From assembly GCA_030594665.1 (NCBI GenBank), contig JAUVET010000048.1, positions 1 to 8,548 of the forward strand: DNA of 8,548 bases, given 5' to 3'. The DNA comes from Methanosarcinaceae archaeon. GTDB lineage: Archaea > Halobacteriota > Methanosarcinia > Methanosarcinales > Methanosarcinaceae. Shown in pieces: positions 1 to 5,415 of the stretch. Every line of letters begins with the position of its first letter. Position 1 is the stretch's first letter. Made by a program: the position numbers and the translations under genes. The notes under the pieces are model-generated. The model saw only the letters and a list, made by a program, of their open reading frames with translations. It ran no database searches and was not told the DNA's origin.

Positions 1-556
1 CAGCAGCATAAATTCCGGCACAACATGCCGAATTTGCATATATCTCGAACCCGTGTTCATATGCAGGATACTCATGAATGCTGTTGACAGTGTGTATAAG
101 GTCTACTTCCTCATTCTTGTTCATCAATATGAACTCAACAGCCTTTTCGATCGTTTCCCAGTGTTCCAGTACGAAATCCTTATCAGCCATTTCTTCAAAA
201 AATGAGCCACCTGTCGCTTCAAAATACTTGCCAAGTGCAAAAAGGATCAGACCATTGCCATCGATCTGCAAATCCTTGTAACTGGCATCATTTCCATCAA
301 CATCATATCGTTGTGAAAACTCGCCTGAAGGTTTTTGTGCACTTAGCATAAATTCCAATCCTTTCTTAGCCTCATCCATAAGTCCTCCGGCAATCGCACC
401 CAAAATATCGATTGAGTGATCTCTCGGATAAATGAAAGGATACCTTGTACCAGGTGGACTCGCATAGAATCCCCCATTTTCATGCTGATTGGTTTTCAAT
501 ATCTTGATGCTATTCTCATAAAGTTTGAGAGCTTCAATTTTATTCAAATAACTCAC
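1..556 (-). CDS. GH15-like (glucoamylase-related) glycosidase, N-terminal part
   Basis: An open frame begins at GTG 556 and runs off the left edge, giving 185 codons with no stop. GH15 enzymes are inverting exo-glycosidases acting on alpha-glucosides such as maltodextrins, glycogen or trehalose. Visible family-like features are YPRD (43-46), QIDGNG (97-102), and SIHE (159-162) followed by GFEIYANSACCAG. The last stretch resembles the GH15 segment around SIWE that carries a catalytic acid, so Glu162 is the candidate catalytic residue. No signal peptide is seen, so the protein is probably cytoplasmic. The start is a GTG sharing four bases (GTGA) with the stop of the upstream gene, implying translational coupling; a TTG nine bases further in is a weaker choice. 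The second catalytic residue and the C-terminus lie outside the window. Substrate is unknown. Family assignment rests on motif resemblance read by eye; an (alpha/alpha)6-barrel relative outside GH15 is possible. Confidence 0.72.
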   Translation of the reverse strand, partial: MSYLNKIEALKLYENSIKILKTNQHENGGFYASPPGTRYPFIYPRDHSIDILGAIAGGLMDEAKKGLEFMLSAQKPSGEFSQRYDVDGNDASYKDLQIDGNGLILFALGKYFEATGGSFFEEMADKDFVLEHWETIEKAVEFILMNKNEEVDLIHTVNSIHEYPAYEHGFEIYANSACCAGIYAA

Positions 557-1080
557 TCCATGGGGGTTTCTATCTTAAATACACAAACCGATTTTTCCAA
601 TATCTTATCGACATCATCCCTTGACATACCTGCTTTTTCTATTGCCTTATCATTGTATGTAACCGTTGTTGAAAATGGCGATTTACATCCCAGATGCAGC
701 ATTTTGTTGCCTGCCATTTCAGCCCTGTGTTTGCGGTAACTATGGTGAAGTATGCAGAATATGTGTGATATTGCCGGAAATTCCCAACCCTTGTCGGATT
801 CTTCTCTCCTTTGATTCGTGTCTTTAATGATGTCCATGAATTGGGGTGGGCGTTCTCCATCTATTTCCACAAACTCGATCAGTTCATTTGCAAATGGACA
901 AATAGGCATGTAGTTTATACCATTCTCTCTGGCACCTTCAACCCCCGGACCTTCCCTTTCGCCCAATTTTTTGCCTATCGACATAATCCATTTGTCTGCT
1001 TCTTCCGGACCAACCATGTCCACAAGTTCCACGATTCCCATTAAAAATGCTTTTGGCATCATACTACTAAGTCGTATCAT
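553..1080 (-). CDS. Unrecognised Cys/His-containing protein, possibly V4R-like
   Basis: This is a complete 175-residue soluble protein without signal peptide or membrane segment. I do not recognise it with certainty. The first half (PEEADKWIMSIGKKLG, 25-40) recalls the small-molecule-binding V4R/hydrocarbon-binding fold, where a similar helix precedes a conserved glycine region, but this is only an impression. The second half concentrates possible metal or haem ligands: Cys61 in ICPF, Cys109, His112, His113, His119, His129, Cys132 and Cys166. The start at ATG 1080 is supported by a GAGG motif (plus-strand 1088-1091) seven bases upstream; later Met residues at 7 and 8 have no such site. Its stop overlaps the GTG start of the GH15-like gene by four bases, so the two are translated from one transcript. 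A ligand sensor or accessory protein for the glycosidase is conceivable but not shown. Confidence 0.8.
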   Translation of the reverse strand: MIRLSSMMPKAFLMGIVELVDMVGPEEADKWIMSIGKKLGEREGPGVEGARENGINYMPICPFANELIEFVEIDGERPPQFMDIIKDTNQRREESDKGWEFPAISHIFCILHHSYRKHRAEMAGNKMLHLGCKSPFSTTVTYNDKAIEKAGMSRDDVDKILEKSVCVFKIETPME

Positions 1081-1087
1081 TTTATTG

Positions 1088-1091
1088 CCTC
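1088..1091 (-). promoter_or_regulatory. Ribosome binding site for the 175-residue protein gene
   Basis: GAGG on the minus strand lies seven bases ahead of ATG 1080. It is the only such motif near the alternative starts and so decides the first Met as the start of the minus-strand operon. Confidence 0.55.
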
Positions 1092-1448
1092 ATGTTTCGA
1101 TATTTTAGTTACCTATGAATTGACGTATTTCTAACAAAGTTCCTAAAAATCGTTAGATTTTATCTCAATTAAGATTATTCGTTATTAACTATATTTTAGA
1201 TGCTAGTATAAGTGTTATTTAAGATTGCTTGAAATATTTCTGCATATATTGCATAATGAATTGGATAATATCTTTGGTATTACTGATAAAAACAATCCCA
1301 CAAAATCATTGTAATAAAACTGTATTGATATATTATAAATCTACTCAATGATACACATCTAACCACTTCTTATACGAATATCGCCTAATACATAAAGATA
1401 GCAACAACGCAAAAGTCTTATACCAAAATCTTAATACACAGCATTGAG

Positions 1449-1457
1449 TATAAAATA
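1449..1457 (+). promoter_or_regulatory. Archaeal TATA box of the PIN module
   Basis: TATAAAATA is a good match to an archaeal TATA box. Its centre at 1453 predicts a transcript start near 1479, only a few bases before the GTG at 1482 and the ATG at 1491. The mRNA would therefore be leaderless or nearly so. No clear purine-rich BRE precedes it. Confidence 0.55.
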
Positions 1458-1490
1458 CTAATAGAAAAAACATTTTTTTTAGTGGTGAAG

Positions 1491-2369
1491 ATGGCAACAA
1501 AACCGAATCATTTATTAGAATATAGTATAGACTCTTTGTTAAAAGCCTTCAACCCTGATAGAAAACCAATATTTTACAAATATCATTTTTTTAAGTTTAT
1601 GAACCTTCTTGACTTAAGATTGAAAGCACAGGGAGTGGATATCAAATTGCCAGGATATTGGTATAAATATGGCTTTTATGTGGATTTAAACTTTCTAGAT
1701 GCTGTTCTTCCAAGAAAATTTAGCGAAAATTATGTATTAGGTAATGGAATTGTTCCCGCAGTACATACTAGAAGGGACTATAAAATTAAAGCGGATATTA
1801 AGCGTAAGGTAGATTCAACGGTTCGTCGGCTTTGGAATCAATATGGATTTAAACCAAATTACGGAGCAAAAGCCAAAAAGGATTCTTATGAAATGAATGC
1901 CCCTTACGAATTTAATAGCATCTTCCAAGATTATATTGAAACTGTTAAACGTAAGGAAGTAGGTCTTACTTCAAGAAAAGAACAATTAGAACCACTGCTT
2001 GACAATTTGCTCAATACTTTTTCAGAAGAAGATTTCCCTGAACTTTTTGATGTATATTTAGAATGGGATGACACAACACGATTAATTGTAGATTGTATCT
2101 CAAACAAAGGTCAATATAGTCTAACTAATTCTCTAATGGAATTATTCTGGGATGTCTACTCAAACGGTGTTAGAATAAGACATCATCAAAATATTCCAGA
2201 TAATAAAATCCTTGTCAAATGGATAAAAACATATAAAGCATCTATCCCTATTCTTTATGAGCAAATAGAGGATATACGAAAAAATATCATCTCCAAACAT
2301 TATGAACCATTGGGTAATAATGGTGACACTGTTAAGGAATTGATGAAATGTGCATATGCGATACATTAG
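1491..2369 (+). CDS. Unrecognised protein, first gene of a PIN module
   Basis: The protein has 292 residues from ATG 1491. I do not recognise a named family. It is soluble and rich in Lys, Tyr, Phe and Asn, without signal peptide or membrane segment. Notable stretches are the aromatic motif PGYWYKYGFYVD (54-65), RRDYKIKADIKRKVDSTVRRLW (94-115), basic enough to touch nucleic acid, and a mostly helical C-terminal half from about 163. The aromatic motif loosely recalls archaeal hypothetical proteins that sit beside PIN nucleases, which is memory-based and uncertain. GGTGA (1484-1488) lies close before ATG 1491 and favours it; a GTG at 1482 would add three residues (MVK) and would suit a leaderless mRNA. 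The stop is followed eleven bases later by the PIN-like gene, so the two are surely co-transcribed. It could be the antitoxin or specificity partner, though it is long for an antitoxin. Base composition is AT-rich, like its partner. Confidence 0.8.
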   Translation: MATKPNHLLEYSIDSLLKAFNPDRKPIFYKYHFFKFMNLLDLRLKAQGVDIKLPGYWYKYGFYVDLNFLDAVLPRKFSENYVLGNGIVPAVHTRRDYKIKADIKRKVDSTVRRLWNQYGFKPNYGAKAKKDSYEMNAPYEFNSIFQDYIETVKRKEVGLTSRKEQLEPLLDNLLNTFSEEDFPELFDVYLEWDDTTRLIVDCISNKGQYSLTNSLMELFWDVYSNGVRIRHHQNIPDNKILVKWIKTYKASIPILYEQIEDIRKNIISKHYEPLGNNGDTVKELMKCAYAIH

Positions 2370-2373
2370 GGAG
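2369..2373 (+). promoter_or_regulatory. Ribosome binding site of the PIN-like gene
   Basis: GGGAG overlaps the last base of the upstream stop codon and ends seven bases before ATG 2381. It selects that ATG over the in-frame ATG at 2348, which would overlap the upstream gene and put 11 extra residues before the conserved LFLDNNVLIGY start. Confidence 0.65.
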
Positions 2374-2380
2374 CGCACAA

Positions 2381-3013
2381 ATGAACCTGTTTCTTGATAA
2401 TAATGTACTAATCGGCTATATTTTTGAAACTGATAATTGGAATTCAAAGTCTTTAGACGTAATGGGTTGCGATTTTAAAAAATATTCAAGTAATACCGTT
2501 TGTCTAGAATGTTCTGATATATACAAAAAAAATATAAGAATTGTCAAAGGCGAATTCAGAAGGTTGATAAAAAAACTAAATCTGGTGAACTCTTTCAATT
2601 TAAATAACGTTTCTTCATTTTTAGATGATTTTTATGTAAAAGACGGTTTAATTGAATATTTTAGAAATAATTCACAAAATGATGTTAAAAATGTAATAAG
2701 TAATCTAAGGTTTTTACAAAGAGATATGGAAGCACGTTGTCATGCAAATTACCAAAATATAAATGATTTAGTGATGTTTTGTGCCCGTGATAACCCATAT
2801 GTGGACATTTATCAATTATTCAAAAATGATGGCTTAGAAGAAAAAGAGTACTTTGATCTTGAAATAATTCTCGATGCTCATTATGTAGGATTAAGTATTA
2901 GCCAGTTATTTTTAGTTACAGGTGATTACAAAGATATTGTTTCAAGAAAAGACATGATTATAGCCAATACATCTTTAGAAGGTGTCATAGGCTTGGGACA
3001 ATTCAATTTTTAG
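2381..3013 (+). CDS. PIN-domain-like putative ribonuclease
   Basis: This 210-residue protein opens with LFLDNNVLIGY (3-13), the typical first beta strand and acidic residue (Asp6) of PIN domains. The C-terminal part has YFDLEIILDAHYVG (157-170) and LFLVTGDYKDI (177-187), matching the pattern in which late acidic residues (here Asp159 or Asp165, and Asp182) complete the metal site. A middle acidic residue is likely Glu43. PIN enzymes cleave RNA with divalent metal and often serve as toxins. At 210 residues it is longer than the usual 120-150 of VapC toxins; the extra sequence lies in the middle (about 45-155), mostly helical. No membrane segment is seen. It is the second gene of a tight pair, eleven bases after the first, with its own ribosome binding site. 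The order (larger partner first, nuclease second) resembles antitoxin-toxin operons. Enzymatic function is inferred; an inactive or structural PIN relative is possible. Confidence 0.78.
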   Translation: MNLFLDNNVLIGYIFETDNWNSKSLDVMGCDFKKYSSNTVCLECSDIYKKNIRIVKGEFRRLIKKLNLVNSFNLNNVSSFLDDFYVKDGLIEYFRNNSQNDVKNVISNLRFLQRDMEARCHANYQNINDLVMFCARDNPYVDIYQLFKNDGLEEKEYFDLEIILDAHYVGLSISQLFLVTGDYKDIVSRKDMIIANTSLEGVIGLGQFNF

Positions 3014-3042
3014 TAAAGTATAACTCGATTTTAATAAGTTAC

Positions 3043-3066
3043 TGCGACAAGAAGTTGCATTTTATT
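3043..3066 (+). terminator. Hairpin plus T-tract after the PIN-like gene
   Basis: TGCGAC (3043-3048) pairs with GTTGCA (3054-3059) through one G-U wobble around an AAGAA loop, followed by TTTTATT. It sits 30 bases past the PIN stop. Archaeal termination mainly needs the T-run, so the hairpin may be incidental. Confidence 0.45.
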
Positions 3067-3214
3067 AGTCAATATTGTTTGGTTTTTAACTCTAATAGGT
3101 TTGTGAACAATTTGTAAAACTCACTCTATTGCGATGTTATTTTAGAGCACATACTGAAAATGTAAGTTTCCGAATCATTCCAGAAGATAATAAAAAGTGT
3201 CATGTAATAAGTAC

Positions 3215-4063
3215 TTACTTTAATATATCAAGTATTGCCAGATTCCAGCCAACAGGTCCAATTCCCTTTACTTTGTTTATTTTTGCATCGGTTATAGATA
3301 CATCATGTTGACCACCCGGTTTCTGGACAAGCAATGGAATATCCACAGCTTGAAGCATCGGAAGGTCGTTTTGACTATCCCCAAGCCCGATCGTCTTAAA
3401 CTTAACCTTAACATTAACCTTAACCTTAGCATCATCATTGTCAAACTGCCGACGGTATATCTCTGATAGGATAGTTACAGCCTTGCCCTTATCATTGTCA
3501 CCAATGATATGCCAATATCTGCCACCGCGTGTATGATTCAGGCCATATGACTTTATGAGTTCGATCAAACGGTTCGCAGCCTCTGGTGTATCTTCGCCCT
3601 CTCCTAACCTGAATGCTTCATCGTATTCCCGCATCTTTGCAAGTCTTGCAGATTCAATGTCAAGACCCGTATCTTCGCTAACACCTGCATCATCCATGTC
3701 TCCAAAGCCGATTATCTCAAAATCCACCGACGCACGGATATCTTCAAGGGCTTTTCTCAAAGTGTTATAATCAGTGCCAAGTTCAATGACATCATAATCG
3801 GACACTTTGCCGCTACTGGCAAATTCAATATCAAAATAATTATGCGGGATGAATATCGCACCCCCGTTCTCAGATATGAACGGATGGGATATGCCAAGTT
3901 CTTTGACATATACCTCTAACTCTGCCCGCGTTTTACTGGTACAGAATATTAATGGAATATCCTGCGCTTTTAACGCATCAAGCGCGGGCTTTGCGGCTTC
4001 ATATGAATATGTATCATGGTCGATCAATGTCCCGTCCATATCCGTAAATACAATATATCTCAT
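3215..4063 (-). CDS. mpgP: Mannosyl-3-phosphoglycerate phosphatase
   Basis: A HAD-superfamily hydrolase of 282 residues, cytoplasmic, that removes the phosphate from mannosyl-3-phosphoglycerate to give the compatible solute mannosylglycerate. Motif I is FTDMDGTL with Asp8 and Asp10; motif II is FCTSK (Thr42, Ser43); SENGG is at 64-68; the substrate-contacting RGGRYWH is at 179-185; DKGKA has Lys192; and GDSQND (228-233) carries the metal-binding acids. PGG at 249-251 is typical of this family. ATG 4063 gives MRYIVFTD, the usual start, with GTGA a few bases upstream; a GTG at 4078 would add five residues. It lies 40 bases downstream of the channel gene on the same strand, so an operon is likely. 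Residues 212-223 form a KV-rich tract encoded by a hexamer repeat, in a linker before the last motif. The matching synthase is not in the window. A paralogue acting on glucosyl-3-phosphoglycerate is the main alternative. Confidence 0.9.
   Translation of the reverse strand: MRYIVFTDMDGTLIDHDTYSYEAAKPALDALKAQDIPLIFCTSKTRAELEVYVKELGISHPFISENGGAIFIPHNYFDIEFASSGKVSDYDVIELGTDYNTLRKALEDIRASVDFEIIGFGDMDDAGVSEDTGLDIESARLAKMREYDEAFRLGEGEDTPEAANRLIELIKSYGLNHTRGGRYWHIIGDNDKGKAVTILSEIYRRQFDNDDAKVKVNVKVKFKTIGLGDSQNDLPMLQAVDIPLLVQKPGGQHDVSITDAKINKVKGIGPVGWNLAILDILK
3395..3430 (-). repeat. Six-copy hexanucleotide repeat inside mpgP
   Basis: Six tandem six-base units read on the plus strand as CTTAAA, CTTAAC, CTTAAC, ATTAAC, CTTAAC, CTTAGC. 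On the coding strand this is a GTTAAG repeat translated as alternating Lys-Val with one Asn and one Phe. The unit is a multiple of three, so slippage would change protein length without a frameshift. Confidence 0.8.
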
Positions 4064-4103
4064 GTTGTCACTGTCCACGTTTATTGGTTGAAATTCTCTT
4101 ACA

Positions 4104-4985
4104 TTAATTTTCTATCATGTCTTTTTTATAGACAATGGTTCGATATGGATATGGTATTTCAATACCCTCTGCATCGAATCTTTTCTTTATTGATTCAATT
4201 AGATCGCACCCTGTAATAAATGCAACTGAACGGTCAGACACCCAGAAAGTCAGGCGCAGGTTTACTGCAAAATCGCCGAGTTCTGTTACAACGACCTTTA
4301 TCTCCTTGCCGCCAACGACTTCGGGATGATACCTGCGCACATCGTTAAGATGAAGGACATTTGCATGGTTTTTTGCTTCCTCGATCATAATGCTGCGTGC
4401 GTGGTCAATGTCAGCGTCATAACCAATTCCAATGTCGAGTGGCCAGAGTATAGTAGGGTCGCTGATAGACCAGTTGATTATCGCTTCGTCACTGATTATA
4501 TGATTTGGTATGATGAGTCTGCGATTATCCCATGTCGTGACAACAGTATGTCCGAGTGTTATGTCTGATATTGTTCCATATTCATCATGGATGGTTACAA
4601 TATCCCCAACTCCGAACGGTCGGAACACTGCCAATGAGATTCCCGATATTATGTTGGAAAGACTGCTCTGTGCAGCCATACCTACAACAAGTCCCGCAAA
4701 TCCGGCACTTGCAAAAATGGCAAACGATATATTTTCAAGAAACGGCACGCTGCTGACAATGATTATGATGCCGGCAAGGTATACGACAGCAACGGCAATG
4801 CGTCTTACAAGCCCGTAAACTGTCGCATCGATATCCATTCTTGTAGTTAGCACTTTTAACTGGGCTTTGAGCAAACGATCAACGATTCTTGCAACAATGA
4901 TAGTGGCTATGACAACTACAAATATGAACAGGGCATTTGCAATGTTCAATGAAAACCACGAAGGCAAGGTATCCGGAATAGACAT
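4104..4985 (-). CDS. mscS: MscS-family small-conductance mechanosensitive channel
   Basis: The protein has 293 residues, close to the E. coli MscS length. It opens when membrane tension rises and releases solutes during hypo-osmotic shock; the protein acts in the cell membrane as a heptamer. Hydrophobic segments are at about 17-34, 60-80 and 86-120. The third is the pore helix, with alternating Gly/Ala (AGFAGLVVGMAAQSSL, 94-109) and then FRPFGVGD (121-128), the hallmark junction to the beta domain. IPN at 159-161 and the following alpha/beta C-terminal domain also fit. ATG 4985 follows an AGGTGG site (plus-strand 4989-4994) by three bases. It is first in a two-gene unit with mannosyl-3-phosphoglycerate phosphatase, tying solute release to solute synthesis. 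Nothing looks broken. Confidence 0.92.
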   Translation of the reverse strand: MSIPDTLPSWFSLNIANALFIFVVVIATIIVARIVDRLLKAQLKVLTTRMDIDATVYGLVRRIAVAVVYLAGIIIIVSSVPFLENISFAIFASAGFAGLVVGMAAQSSLSNIISGISLAVFRPFGVGDIVTIHDEYGTISDITLGHTVVTTWDNRRLIIPNHIISDEAIINWSISDPTILWPLDIGIGYDADIDHARSIMIEEAKNHANVLHLNDVRRYHPEVVGGKEIKVVVTELGDFAVNLRLTFWVSDRSVAFITGCDLIESIKKRFDAEGIEIPYPYRTIVYKKDMIEN

Positions 4986-4988
4986 GTG

Positions 4989-4994
4989 CCACCT
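4989..4994 (-). promoter_or_regulatory. Ribosome binding site of the MscS gene
   Basis: AGGTGG on the minus strand lies three bases before ATG 4985. It is a strong archaeal-type match and fixes that start. Confidence 0.65.
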
Positions 4995-5131
4995 TTTTGT
5001 ATATTTTTATGTGCATAATAGTTGATGGTCATTCTAAATAATGTTAACTGATTCGAAACGCGGATTTGCGTGCAAGATTGTGGGTGGGAATAGTAATTAT
5101 TTAATTGGTGTTTGTTCAGCTGATTTTGATA

Positions 5132-5199
5132 ACTCACTTTCCGCAGGCACCTGTAAATTTTAAAAAATTGTTTTCAAAACATACCTGCGGAAAGTGAGT
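5132..5199. repeat. 68-base inverted-repeat element, MITE-like or operator
   Basis: The left arm 5132-5147 (ACTCACTTTCCGCAGG) is the exact reverse complement of the right arm 5184-5199. The 36-base spacer is A/T-rich and contains an odd palindrome TGTTTT-C-AAAACA (5169-5181). The element is flanked on both sides by GATA (5128-5131 and 5200-5203), as a 4-base target duplication would be. It could be a tiny non-autonomous transposable element, a strong RNA or DNA hairpin, or a paired regulator site between divergent genes. The symmetry is certain; the nature is inference. Confidence 0.8.
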
Positions 5200-5403
5200 G
5201 ATAAAATGTCGCTGCACAGCCCAAATTGCCAGACCCTGCGCAGCAACACAATAGTACACTTGCTAATCAAATACTATCCTTTTTATCATTCTATTGTTCT
5301 ATGATTCCCCATATTAACCATTTCCACGTTCCCAACTAACAACAATAAATGCTTATAGCAAGGCTTTACTAATAACAATTCGTCATTAAATAACGGAAAA
5401 TAC

Positions 5404-5408
5404 AGGGG
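5404..5408 (+). promoter_or_regulatory. Ribosome binding site of the ATPase gene
   Basis: AGGGG ends seven bases before ATG 5416 and selects it over an in-frame TTG at 5410. Confidence 0.6.
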
Positions 5409-5415
5409 TTTGCAA

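Larger units (their letters stand above)
1081..1481. other. AT-rich intergenic region between divergent operons
   Basis: About 400 bases with no convincing gene on either strand. It must hold the promoter of the minus-strand operon, and it holds the TATA box of the plus-strand PIN module near its right end. A possible minus-strand TATA element is CTATATTTT at 1189-1197 (AAAATATAG on the minus strand), which would give a leader of nearly 90 bases; several other A/T-rich stretches compete, so I do not assign it. No strong repeat or RNA gene was seen. Confidence 0.6.
4986..5415. other. Divergent intergenic region between mscS and the ATPase gene
   Basis: About 430 bases with no gene that I can support. 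It must hold promoters for both directions. It contains the 68-base inverted-repeat element (5132-5199), a second weaker hairpin (GCTGCACA 5211-5218 with TGCGCAGC 5237-5244, seven of eight pairs), and a C/T-rich stretch around 5270-5340. TTATAG near 5353-5358 and ATTAAATA near 5385-5392 are candidate ATPase TATA boxes; I cannot choose between them. Confidence 0.6.

Noticed and set aside
416..739. Plus-strand 107-codon open frame antisense to the GH15-like and 175-residue genes
   Set aside because: It overlaps two coupled minus-strand genes with better start signals and recognisable features; its protein resembles nothing.
3129..3311. Short plus-strand open frame across the mpgP 3' end
   Set aside because: Sixty codons, no ribosome binding site, and antisense to conserved mpgP codons.
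3395..3430. Telomere-like or origin-type repeat
   Set aside because: The unit resembles TTAACC-type repeats, but it is short, imperfect and in frame inside a conserved gene, so a coding microsatellite is the simpler reading.
5132..5199. CRISPR array or attachment site
   Set aside because: Only two copies in inverted, not direct, orientation and no integrase or cas gene nearby.
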